The translations under genes were made by a program, and so were the position numbers. This document shows positions 1 to 9,574 of a stretch of 64,000 nucleotides of DNA, one piece after another. Position 1 is the stretch's first letter. The number at the start of each line of letters is the position of its first letter. Source of the DNA: Paludibacter jiangxiensis (lineage in GTDB: Bacteria; Bacteroidota; Bacteroidia; Bacteroidales; Paludibacteraceae); the NCBI GenBank assembly GCA_945870155.1, contig CAMBSB010000007.1, forward strand, positions 1 to 64,000. The letters are read 5' to 3'. Under the pieces are notes generated by a model. It had not been told where the DNA came from and searched no databases. It worked only from the letters and a program-made list of their open reading frames with translations.

Positions 1-972
1 ATCTCCATATCTCCATTTGAACTTCCATTAAAAAACGGGGTGATGTTGGCCAAGCGCCATCCTTTTGGTGGTAATTTTGGTGTCTTCGACGACTGCTTGC
101 CCGATGGTTGGGGTTTATTGGTACTGGATCGTTATCTACAAAAACAAGGCATTCTTCCCAAAACATTATCCATCCTGGACAGATTATCACTTGTTGGGTC
201 AGCAGGTAGGGGAGCATTAGAGTACCGTCCTGACCAAAGTGTAATGAGTAACGACGACACTGTCAACTTTGAACTTATGGCTGCCGAATCACAAAAAATT
301 TTGCTAAGTAATTCATATCAGGGTCATTCTATTGAAACCTTATATCGTCAGGGAGGTTCGCCGGGTGGTGCGCGTCCCAAAATATTTACAAAATTTGATG
401 GCAAAGAATGGCTTGTTAAATTTGGGGCTTTATCTGATCCGGCAAATATTGGTCAAATTGAATACGAATTCTCATTACTTGCCAAAAAGTGTGGCATTGA
501 TATGCCTGAAACACGCTTGTTTGAAAACAAGTATTTTGGAGTAGAACGTTTTGACCGAACACCGCTTGGCAAACTACACGTTGTGAGCGTTGCCGGTTTA
601 TTAAATGCCGATTATCGATTACCTTGTATCGATTATTTGAGTATATTTCAGCTCTGTCAGAAACTCACCCGGAATGTGCAGGAGATGTGGAAGCTATATC
701 GCCTTATGGTATTTAATTATTTAATTGACAATAAGGATGATCATGCCAAAAATTTTGCTTTTATTCTACGTGATTGCGAATGGAAATTAGCTCCTGCATT
801 CGATATTTTATCCAGCGATGGTATAAATGGTTACCATACAACATCTATCAATGACAGCATTACACCTACGAAAGAAGATTTAGTTGCAGTGGCTGAAAAA
901 GCTGGTTTAGAAACCAAAAAAGCGATTGAAGTGTATAATGAAATGAAACTTATAGTTAGTATAAAGTCATAA
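1..972 (+). CDS. HipA-like serine/threonine kinase (toxin of HipAB-type system), 5' end outside window
   Basis: Frame is open from base 1 (ISISPFELPLKNGVMLAKRHPFGG...), so the ATG at 40 is probably internal. HipA-like motifs: GGSPGGARPK, LVKFG, GVERFDR, NYLIDNKDDHAKNFAF. Confidence 0.85.
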   Translation: MSISPFELPLKNGVMLAKRHPFGGNFGVFDDCLPDGWGLLVLDRYLQKQGILPKTLSILDRLSLVGSAGRGALEYRPDQSVMSNDDTVNFELMAAESQKILLSNSYQGHSIETLYRQGGSPGGARPKIFTKFDGKEWLVKFGALSDPANIGQIEYEFSLLAKKCGIDMPETRLFENKYFGVERFDRTPLGKLHVVSVAGLLNADYRLPCIDYLSIFQLCQKLTRNVQEMWKLYRLMVFNYLIDNKDDHAKNFAFILRDCEWKLAPAFDILSSDGINGYHTTSINDSITPTKEDLVAVAEKAGLETKKAIEVYNEMKLIVSIKS

Positions 973-1024
973 TAATTCTTCAAAATTATTTTTAATTAGC
1001 TAATAAACTGTGACATCACTGAAA

Positions 1025-1064
1025 AAAGAATGTCCGAAAATATAAAAACATTCGGGCATTCTTT
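1025..1064 (+). terminator. Intrinsic terminator-like hairpin downstream of hipA
   Basis: AAAGAATGTCCGAA / TTCGGGCATTCTTT, 14-bp stem with one G-U pair, about 50 bp after the stop codon. Confidence 0.6.
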
Positions 1065-1347
1065 GTTAACCTTAAAAAAAACTATTTTGTTAAACTAAAC
1101 CTGATTCCTGTTCAAAGAGACTATGAACTGTATATAATGCATCACTATTATTGAATTTTCTGCTATACTTCTGCTAATTAAAAGTATAATTCTTTATCTT
1201 TTTATGTATCTGTTTATGTGACAAAATCATTTACAAGTCGCATATAGTGTTCAAATAAATATACTAAAATCATAGTAAAACTCATAATATCATTAAAACT
1301 CATATTTTTGAAAATTTTGCTACTGTATGCCTGATTTTGAAAAAAAT

Positions 1348-2778
1348 CTAATTAGTAGTTATTGGTAATGGAACTACATCCCGATTTAAAATCATCCATT
1401 TCAATAGTTCTGTTTTCATTGTTTTTTCCTGATGTTCAAATTCCTTCTTTCCAGAAAGATTTATAAACTCATTGGGATCATTTTCAAGATCATATAATTC
1501 GAACATAGGGCGTTGTGAGCTAAACATATAGGTTTGTGAAAATCTTTCAGGCAATTTTTTGTCTTTGTTCAATTGTACTAACTCTTTCCAAAAATCTTCC
1601 GATTCAAAATCAACAGGGCAATAGGGTAAATTAAACATTGGGTTGTATATAAACTTGAACTTTTTGCTGATAACACAACGCGATAAATCGAAAGAAACTG
1701 AACTTCCCGGTAAAATGCTGGCATGAGTTCCTCTTACAGCAAAAGCATATTCACGTATATCTTTTTTGTCTCCTTCTATAACAGAAAAGAAACTCTTTCC
1801 TGTCATTTTCGGGTCGGGTTTAATACGAACCATATCTAACACCGTAGGTCCGATATCCTCACCAGATATTAAGGCATCAGTCGTAGTACCTGCCTTAATT
1901 GTTTTAGGAAATCTCATTATAAGAGGCACATGAATTCCATGTTCATACAATGTTCCTTTACCTCTCAATAATGCAGCCCCGTTATCCCCCATGAAAATAA
2001 TAATTGTATTATCAAGAATTGCTTTTTTCTTAAGGACATTTAATAGCTTCCCTATTCGCAAATCAAGGCGTTGAATCTCACCATAATGACCAGATAAATC
2101 TTTGCGTAATAGTTTTGTATCAGGCATTCCAGAAGGGATGGTCAATGAGTCCGGATTAGGCTCATACTCTGGTGCTGTGAAACTCCTGTGTGGATCATTG
2201 AATCCTGCCTGCATAAAAAAAGGCTTATTACCGCGTGGCTGATTTAAAAACTCTTCGAACTGACTGATTGTTTCATCATCGTTACCAGTATGTACATAAT
2301 CAAACCGGCTACTAAAAGTCATTAACTTATAATCAACAAGGTATTTATAACTACTCCCACTGGTATTTCCATCACCATCGAGGTGATATGACCTTCCACA
2401 AAGTCCGGTGTAATAGCCTTGTTTTCTGAGAAGTTCAGGGAAAGTGATAAATTGTTTGTCGAGTGGGGCAGTGAAACGTAGCATATCAACATCAACTACC
2501 GATCTGCCGGTCATTAGCGATGCACGCGATGGAACACTTTGAGGGGCAGTTACGTAAGCTCTTGTAAACAGAACTCCCTCATTTGCTAATTTATCTAGAT
2601 TAGGTGTTTTTAAATCGGGATTCCCATAGCAACCTAAATAGGGTGCGCTATGATCGTCGGACAAAATCAAGAGTACATTTGGTCGTTTGTCAGCACCAAA
2701 AATTTGCTGTGACAATGCTATTAATGATACTCCAAGCATCAAAAATCTTGTTTGTAGTACTGCTAAACTGCTATTCAT
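1348..2778 (-). CDS. S1-family sulfatase (Ser-type)
   Basis: RPNVLLILSDDHSAPYLGCYGN N-terminus and active-site motif SVPSRASLMTGR. Internal Met (MNSSLAVLQ) preferred as start because of signal peptide. Confidence 0.9.
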   Translation of the reverse strand: MNSSLAVLQTRFLMLGVSLIALSQQIFGADKRPNVLLILSDDHSAPYLGCYGNPDLKTPNLDKLANEGVLFTRAYVTAPQSVPSRASLMTGRSVVDVDMLRFTAPLDKQFITFPELLRKQGYYTGLCGRSYHLDGDGNTSGSSYKYLVDYKLMTFSSRFDYVHTGNDDETISQFEEFLNQPRGNKPFFMQAGFNDPHRSFTAPEYEPNPDSLTIPSGMPDTKLLRKDLSGHYGEIQRLDLRIGKLLNVLKKKAILDNTIIIFMGDNGAALLRGKGTLYEHGIHVPLIMRFPKTIKAGTTTDALISGEDIGPTVLDMVRIKPDPKMTGKSFFSVIEGDKKDIREYAFAVRGTHASILPGSSVSFDLSRCVISKKFKFIYNPMFNLPYCPVDFESEDFWKELVQLNKDKKLPERFSQTYMFSSQRPMFELYDLENDPNEFINLSGKKEFEHQEKTMKTELLKWMILNRDVVPLPITTN

Positions 2779-3790
2779 ATTTTTCTGAATTTTGGTCATT
2801 CCATCCATTAATACCTGTTTTGATATTTTCAAGAGGTTGATCGTGAGCGGCTTCAAACTGACCAATAAGACCACCATTTACCCAAAGATGCTTTTTCATT
2901 TGATTAATAGCGTTTTGTACATCTTCGGGTGTACCAAAAGGCAGAATATTTTGACGACATATTTCGCCCCAATTCGTGATGTGTCCATTGCATTTAGCGG
3001 CTACTTTGTCGAGCCCCATGCACCAAACCTGACTGTTGATTGCATCGACACCCAGTTCGATAAAGTCATCGTACAAATCCAGGATATATCCATCGCTATG
3101 CATAAAAACAAATTTTCCTGCACTTTTCGCTATATCAAAAAGTCGTTTGTAAATCGGTTTAAATAATCTGCGCCAGCTTTCGGGGTCAATCAGAAGCGAT
3201 TGTTGTGTACCCCAATCGTCGGCAAAAACAATAGCATCCACATCTGTTTCGAGCCACAAATCGAGGTAAGTACTGTAATAATCCTCCACAATTTCCTGCA
3301 ATTTGAAAAACTCATCCGATTCAATAAAAGTATCCATCAGCAAATTCTCAGTTCCACGTAAAAATTGCATCCGTTCAAAAATGATAATCCAGCCTCCGAG
3401 TATGAATTTGTCCTTTTGCTCTGCGATAAATTTATTTGTATCAGAAAAATTATTTTTCCCGGACAATAAAATTTCTTTTGGGTTTTTGTAATCCCACACT
3501 TTCGAAAAATCTTCGAGCGGTGCAGTTTTAACTTCGCCAATGATTCCTGCCTGTCGGCTATTCCATACCGAACCCCACACATCGGTGTAAGAACCTACAC
3601 AGTAATGGCGTGGGTCTTCAGTCGGGTCAACAAATGGCGCCCAAACAATATCAAGATCACTTTCAGCAACTACTTTTTCAAATGCTTCGCCATATTTTAA
3701 TTTTGCAGCCGGAAGACACCATAAATTTACCGGAATTTTATCAGGATTTTCAAATTTCAAAGTCTGGATAACTCTTTCTTTACTTGTCAT
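2771..3790 (-). CDS. Uroporphyrinogen decarboxylase-family protein (MtaA/CmuA-like methyltransferase fold)
   Basis: MTSKERVIQTLKFENPDKIPVNLW N-terminus, DDWGTQQSLLIDPESWRRLFKPIYKRLFDIAKSAGKFVFMHSDG, and TNWGE are typical of the UroD superfamily. Confidence 0.8.
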   Translation of the reverse strand: MTSKERVIQTLKFENPDKIPVNLWCLPAAKLKYGEAFEKVVAESDLDIVWAPFVDPTEDPRHYCVGSYTDVWGSVWNSRQAGIIGEVKTAPLEDFSKVWDYKNPKEILLSGKNNFSDTNKFIAEQKDKFILGGWIIIFERMQFLRGTENLLMDTFIESDEFFKLQEIVEDYYSTYLDLWLETDVDAIVFADDWGTQQSLLIDPESWRRLFKPIYKRLFDIAKSAGKFVFMHSDGYILDLYDDFIELGVDAINSQVWCMGLDKVAAKCNGHITNWGEICRQNILPFGTPEDVQNAINQMKKHLWVNGGLIGQFEAAHDQPLENIKTGINGWNDQNSEKYE

Positions 3791-3835
3791 TGTATTTTTT
3801 TGTGTCGTAATTTATTCTTCGTTTATTTCATGTAG

Positions 3836-3880
3836 CAAAATTACTTAGTTTTATAAGAAATACAGATATATATTCTTGCC
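3836..3880 (-). promoter_or_regulatory. Promoter plus operator-like motif (site 1)
   Basis: Minus strand: GGCAAGAATATATAT - 22 bp - TAATTTTG (Bacteroidota -7 consensus TAnnTTTG). Confidence 0.55.
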
Positions 3881-4100
3881 AGAAATTTTTAAAAGAAGCA
3901 CCTATAACAGATTCTTTACGTTGAATTTTGAAAATGATTTGTTCATAGATAGGGCACTAAATAACAATTTGATCGTACCCTTACAGTATTTCGATAGTAT
4001 ATTGACGTTTTCCTTTTTTATTTGATCTTTATTTAATTCAAATCAACAAAACGTATTGCATTTTTTCAATAATTTACTATACTGTCTTTTGGTTCAAAAT

Positions 4101-4131
4101 AAAAAAGGTGAATTGACACTTCACCTTTTTT
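4101..4131 (-). terminator. Intrinsic terminator, downstream of beta-helix gene
   Basis: AAAAAAGGTGAA-TTGACAC-TTCACCTTTTTT, perfect 12-bp stem. Confidence 0.75.
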
Positions 4132-4152
4132 AACACCATATCAATTAATACC

Positions 4153-6123
4153 TTATTTTATTATTAGTTTTCGTACTAAAGCCTTTTCCTCGTCCTGTAC
4201 TTTGATAAAATACATACCGTTTTTTAAGAAGTCGGTGAACAAAGTAATATTTCCTTGTTCATTCGTATCTTTTTGATATACAATTCTGCCATTCAAATCA
4301 ACAATATACAGATTTTTACTTCCGGAGTGGTTAAAACCTTTCATCGAAATAGTTACATAACCATCCGTAACAGGATTCGGATATACATTCAGTTCATTAT
4401 CAATTTCAACCTTTTCAGTTTGGGAAACAATCATTGCTTTAGTTGTTCCCTTACTTAGCCAGCACTCGTCAATATCAAATGAAGTTGTTCCTGAAGTTGT
4501 TTCATAATAAAATTCAGCGTTTTGCAAAGTCCCACTCCATGTTGGGCTTAAAACTCCCGAAACGTATGTCCAGGTGGTACCTACTGATGTACCTGAAGTA
4601 CTTGTCCAATAATCGGTGTTATTGTACCTATATTTCATAGTAATCTTCATTGTTGATGTGCCGGAAGCCATTTTGACCCACGCACCTGCGTAATATGAGC
4701 ATGATCCTTGATCTGAAACTGCATTTGTAACATTCTGTTTTGGTCCGCCCCAAGCTGCTGTTCTTGAAGTAACATTACACGCAAGATAGGAAGTTGCAAT
4801 GTTGCAACTCTGCGCCGACCAGTTGGCTGTCGAATTTGACCACCCCGGATTAAATAATAAGCTATTGGTTTCATAAGCGCCAGCATCTGGACAAAATACA
4901 TAGCTTTTTCCGTTAAAATCATTTGAATAATCAACCCAAGTTCCCCAATTTATTGCTACCGAACCATCTTTTAATGAAAGATCTAATGGAGCTGTAACAG
5001 ATTTAAATTCAGGATTCTGTCCATATACTTCATTTGAATTAAGTGTCGTTCCAACCGGACTATTGGTGGGAGAATAAAAAATATTATTGTTATGGGTAAA
5101 AGTAGAGGCGGTAAATCTGTCAAAATTTGAATAATACACAATATTGTTATTAAAAATAAACTGATATGAAGTTGTCTCCTGAGTATTTGCTAGTTGAATA
5201 ATTCTTCCAGACCCTGTTCCTTGATTTGCAAAAATTGTATTATTCGTTACTCTGATATCGCTAATGTTAATGCCAAAATTGCCTGGGATAAGATGGATTA
5301 AGAATACACTTGACCCGGTACAGTTTTCGAACACATTGGAATAAACTTTCATGTTATTGAGAGAGCCTTCCCTACCTCCCATTTCAATTCCGCCACAACA
5401 GTTTTTTGCATAATTATGGTGAATATTTGCATTGTTAACTGTCGCAGAAGAATTTTCACACCAAACTTCGACCATGCCCCCATCATATCCATAATCATAA
5501 GAAGATGCTTTACAATTTATAAAATTGTTATATGCCACTTCCGGATAATCAACTGATGTAGATACTTCTGCATTTAGTATCACTCCCACAGCACCAGCAT
5601 CATCATCATTTTCGGGTGCACTTGCACCTTAATCATTATGTTGCATTTTTAAATCTTTAAATGTATTGTGGTGAACATAACAATAATCACCTTTGATTGC
5701 AACGCCAAAAGCTACGATGGTTATCCAACAGTTCGATACTTCGCCATTATTTCCTCCCAATGTTATTGCACTATACGTGGTATTATATATGCTGACATCA
5801 GAGATTTTAAAATTATTTCCTGTGACATTAAAAACAGTCCACCCTGATGGGTTTGTAAATTCCGGATTGTTGCCTGTTCCGTATCTCCCAATGGTTATAT
5901 TATTGGCGCTGATTGTATAGATACCAGCCGTATTCACCACTCCTGCTTTAAAATATATAATATCATAAGCAGCCAGACTAATTGACCAAAAATTGTTTTT
6001 AGGAGTTGATGGCGATAAGCCATTGCCATTTGTTGATGCACTTGCATCTACAAAATAAGTAGTTGCATTTGTTACGTTGAGGCATACAGCCAACAACACA
6101 AATAGAAATGTAATTTTTTTCAT
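4153..6123 (-). pseudogene. Right-handed beta-helix secreted protein with T9SS C-terminal sorting domain, interrupted by one in-frame TAA (5629-5631)
   Basis: ORFs 5629..6189 and 4153..5589 are in the same frame. The continuous reading is ...KDLKMQHND*GASAPENDDDAGAVGVILNAEVS... C-terminus NVYPNPVTDGYVTI...GMYFIKVQDEEKALVRKLIIK is a T9SS domain. Start at MKKITFLFVLLAVCL. Confidence 0.75.
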
Positions 6124-6186
6124 GGGTATTATTTTAATTGTTAAACATTCCCTTATGAGGTTTTGCACACTATCATATCTCGATAA

Positions 6187-6231
6187 CAAAATTACCTGAT
6201 TTTATATGAATTACTGATACATATTCTTGCC
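6187..6231 (-). promoter_or_regulatory. Promoter plus operator-like motif (site 2)
   Basis: Minus strand: GGCAAGAATATGTAT - 22 bp - TAATTTTG, about 60 bp upstream of MKKITFLF. Confidence 0.55.
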
Positions 6232-6248
6232 AGAAATTATAAATTTCT

Positions 6249-7829
6249 TTAGTGTTCGTATTGTAAACTGTACTTCTCCGTCATTTTTCTACGTTCTTCT
6301 AAATGCATATCGTCTCCAATGTTTTTTTGCTGTTTGTACAATTCCTTTTTGAGACCAGCAATAATCTTTTGATATTCCGGATTATTGTATTGATTGGTCA
6401 TTTCATTCGGATCTTTTTGCAAATCATAAAATTCCCACATGTCTTCGGTATAATAAAAATGCATAAGTTTATACCTGTTGGTGCGTAGGCCGTAATGAGG
6501 AAGCACATTGTGCCATTTCGGATATTCATAGTATTGATAATAAACAGATTTTCGCCATTTTTTCTCAACTTTTTCATTTTGTTCCAGCAAGGGTTTCAGG
6601 CTTTTTCCCTGCATGTCTGCAGGAATTTTCACTCCGGCATAATCAAGCAACGTTGGAGCAATATCGATATTGGCTGCTAAAAGATTGATTTTAATCCCGG
6701 CTTGAATATTTTTCGGAAAACGGATGAGGCATGGCATCTGGAACGATTCTTCGTACATCCATCGTTTGTCGTACAAGCCATGTTCGCCCAGAAAGAAGCC
6801 CTGATCGCCCATATATACAATAATTGTATTTTTATCCAGTCCGTTTTTTTTCAGATAATTGAGCAAACTGCCCACATTATCGTCGACAGAACGGACGCAG
6901 CGTAGGTAGTTTTTAATGTATTGCTGAAATTTCCAGTTTTTCAGTTCCTGCCCTTTCAGGTTCGGATCAGGTGTCCAGAACTGATTTTTCCCCGAACCAC
7001 CATATTCCAACCAATCGGCGCGATCCTTTCCGGTCAATCCCGGAGGCGGAACCTGTTTCAGGTCATTACGCGACAAATGGTTTTCGATGGTTGCCATCGA
7101 TTGACCCGCCGTTTTTTCACGGGTTTTGTAATCGTCGTTGAAAGTTGCCGGATAAGGGAAATCCATATCATCCCACAAATGCTGGTATATGCTGTCGGAC
7201 TCCCAGGTGCGGTGGGGAGCTTTGTAATGCAACATAAGCATGAACGGTTTCGCTTTATCGCGCCCTTCGTCCAGCCATTTCAAAGCCGCATTAGTAGAAA
7301 GATTTGATTCGTACCCTTTTTCCTTTTCCACTTTTCCATTTGTTTCAAACAAAGGATCCCAATACATACCCTGTTGGTTCGAAGCTGCATGGATTTTATA
7401 ATAGTCGAACCCCACCGGCTTGCTCATCAAATGCCATTTCCCGAACAGGGCGGTAGCATACCCGTTGCTATGCAGGATGGTTGCCGTGGTTGGTTGGGTG
7501 TTGTCAAACACAATTCCACCTTCGTTCAGGTAAAGACCATGTGTAGTACTGTATTTTCCGGTAATGAGGCATGCACGACTCGGCCCCGAAATAGAATTGG
7601 TGCACAGCATGTTATTGAACAAAGCACCTTCGTTGGCAATCCTGTCTATATTCGGTGTCGGGGCTAATTTTGCATAAATACCTCCGTACGCACTGATAGC
7701 TGGTTTGGCATGATCGTCGGAAAGTATAAAAATAATGTTTGGCCTTTCGGTGTCCGGTTTATTTTTATCAACGGCATGCATTTGAAAAGCACCAGCCATT
7801 CCAATAAATGATAATAATTGTAACTTCAT
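6249..7829 (-). CDS. S1-family sulfatase (Ser-type)
   Basis: RPNIIFILSDDHAKPAISAYGG; NSISGPSRACLITGKYS; GDQGFFLGEHGLYDKRWMYEES. Confidence 0.9.
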   Translation of the reverse strand: MKLQLLSFIGMAGAFQMHAVDKNKPDTERPNIIFILSDDHAKPAISAYGGIYAKLAPTPNIDRIANEGALFNNMLCTNSISGPSRACLITGKYSTTHGLYLNEGGIVFDNTQPTTATILHSNGYATALFGKWHLMSKPVGFDYYKIHAASNQQGMYWDPLFETNGKVEKEKGYESNLSTNAALKWLDEGRDKAKPFMLMLHYKAPHRTWESDSIYQHLWDDMDFPYPATFNDDYKTREKTAGQSMATIENHLSRNDLKQVPPPGLTGKDRADWLEYGGSGKNQFWTPDPNLKGQELKNWKFQQYIKNYLRCVRSVDDNVGSLLNYLKKNGLDKNTIIVYMGDQGFFLGEHGLYDKRWMYEESFQMPCLIRFPKNIQAGIKINLLAANIDIAPTLLDYAGVKIPADMQGKSLKPLLEQNEKVEKKWRKSVYYQYYEYPKWHNVLPHYGLRTNRYKLMHFYYTEDMWEFYDLQKDPNEMTNQYNNPEYQKIIAGLKKELYKQQKNIGDDMHLEERRKMTEKYSLQYEH

Positions 7830-7902
7830 GGCATTTGAAAATCTTCTGTTTATAGAATTATATTTATTGAATATAAGCAACTTACGCAAATCTCATTTCG
7901 TT

Positions 7903-9552
7903 TTATTTCTGCTCATCGAAGCTAAAATTCAGTTTCAAAGCAGATTTGTCGGGATTGGTGAGAGCAACCACTAAATTTTTCCCGTCATTATTCAACCAGG
8001 GCTCTTTCAGCCAAGCGCAATTGGGCATAATGTTCAGTTTGGTTTTACCATTTGAATAATTTATAAAGTATACACCTGTTCCATTGTAAGTGACATAAGG
8101 AGACGTGCCATATCCTATAATTTGTTTTACACCTGCTGAAATTTTGGGATAATTTTCATCCACAAATGAATTGGAGTAAATAAATTTTTCGGGTGAAGAA
8201 AAAATACAAACATCCTTTTTGTATGAAAACATATAATTTTGTGTAACTAATTCGGTTGTATTGGCAGCTACATAAGTATCATAGAGTGGTGTAGCGTTAA
8301 AGATTTCTTTTGCTACCATGAACGATGCAGCCTTCCTTGGAGTACATTTGAGATTTAAAAAATGAGAACCTAAGTTATTGTGAAGAGCATTAATGGGCAT
8401 AGTGTACCGCCACATAGTGGCCATTTGAACCCCTAAAGAGCGAAACAGTTTTGCCTGAGCTGCATATAAATAAGCGCTTTGATTAAAGAATGTTTCAAAT
8501 TCATATACTACTTTTGCTTTGCTTTTAAAACCGGCATCCCTTGTCCAACCATACCAGTCGCGATTGTTGTATGCGTCCCATAGCCAATTCGAAAAATCGG
8601 TATGAGAAAGATCTTTACGAAATTCCCAATAATCTGAAGGAACCAAATCCTGCCCCGGATAATTACAAAATGATACTACTTCAGCTTTCGATTTTTCCAC
8701 AGCACTAAAAACATCTTCGTGATCAATAATCATTCTGTGCCAGTTGCAATTCCAAATGACCGGATGTTTACAACCAGTTGCCCGTATTTCATCGTATATC
8801 CTGTTAATGTACTGCAACACCAGTGCTTCACGAAAATGTTTGAAATTCGTAATCGAATCAGTTTTACCAGATATTTTTAGCCAATTCTCATACTCTTGTG
8901 AAGCGACAGATTTTTTAATTTCGCTGTATTTAAAATAAGTGGGTTCATTTATGATTTCCCATGTTACAATAGAAGGATCTGATTTATAGGCTTTTTTTGT
9001 GTATGGATTAACTCTGTTTAAAAGCTGTTTGATGTAATTTTTGGATTTGGCAACCATAGTTTTATCAAATATCCAGTTGGGTCTATCCTTCCATTCGGTG
9101 TATTGATTCATAAATGAGTTTGGAACAGTCGCATGTCCCATGTGATTTAAAAAACTAAAAGACAAATACATCCCTCGTTTTTTGGCTTGAGCAATCATGT
9201 AATCCAACATCTCGAGGTAAAGAGTATTTATCAGATTTCCCTTATCGTCTGTAAAATCAGCAGGTGTCAGATGACAGCGAATAAGCTGGCAATTCATCAG
9301 TTGTAATTCATCAAGACTACGATTGGTAGCATCCTTTGCTACTTTTTTATTCCAGGCAATGCCCGCAGGTTTCATGGAAAAATTGTATTCCCATGATAAA
9401 CAGGGCTGTAAATTAACGCCCCATAATGATAGCTCTTTCCCATCCGGAAAATACAACCGTCCGTTTTCGACATACACAAAATTATGTTGTCCGAAGGCTT
9501 CAGACACCATAAGTAAAAACAAGGCTGTTATAATTGTTTTAATAGATCTCAT
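7903..9552 (-). CDS. GH5-like (clan GH-A, cellulase-like) secreted glycoside hydrolase
   Basis: Signal peptide; YFPDGKELSLWGVNLQPCLSWEYN; acid/base TWEIINEP; candidate nucleophile VVYEFETFF. Paralogue of the 24641-26635 gene. Confidence 0.7.
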   Translation of the reverse strand: MRSIKTIITALFLLMVSEAFGQHNFVYVENGRLYFPDGKELSLWGVNLQPCLSWEYNFSMKPAGIAWNKKVAKDATNRSLDELQLMNCQLIRCHLTPADFTDDKGNLINTLYLEMLDYMIAQAKKRGMYLSFSFLNHMGHATVPNSFMNQYTEWKDRPNWIFDKTMVAKSKNYIKQLLNRVNPYTKKAYKSDPSIVTWEIINEPTYFKYSEIKKSVASQEYENWLKISGKTDSITNFKHFREALVLQYINRIYDEIRATGCKHPVIWNCNWHRMIIDHEDVFSAVEKSKAEVVSFCNYPGQDLVPSDYWEFRKDLSHTDFSNWLWDAYNNRDWYGWTRDAGFKSKAKVVYEFETFFNQSAYLYAAQAKLFRSLGVQMATMWRYTMPINALHNNLGSHFLNLKCTPRKAASFMVAKEIFNATPLYDTYVAANTTELVTQNYMFSYKKDVCIFSSPEKFIYSNSFVDENYPKISAGVKQIIGYGTSPYVTYNGTGVYFINYSNGKTKLNIMPNCAWLKEPWLNNDGKNLVVALTNPDKSALKLNFSFDEQK

Positions 9553-9574
9553 TGCGATATAATATGTTTATATA

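Noticed and set aside
332-544. 70-aa ORF within hipA
   Set aside because: Fully internal to the HipA frame and without protein-like features.
6303-7667. Antisense plus-strand ORFs (6303, 6495, 6702, 6921, 7374)
   Set aside because: They lie entirely opposite a well-supported sulfatase and show no recognisable protein features.
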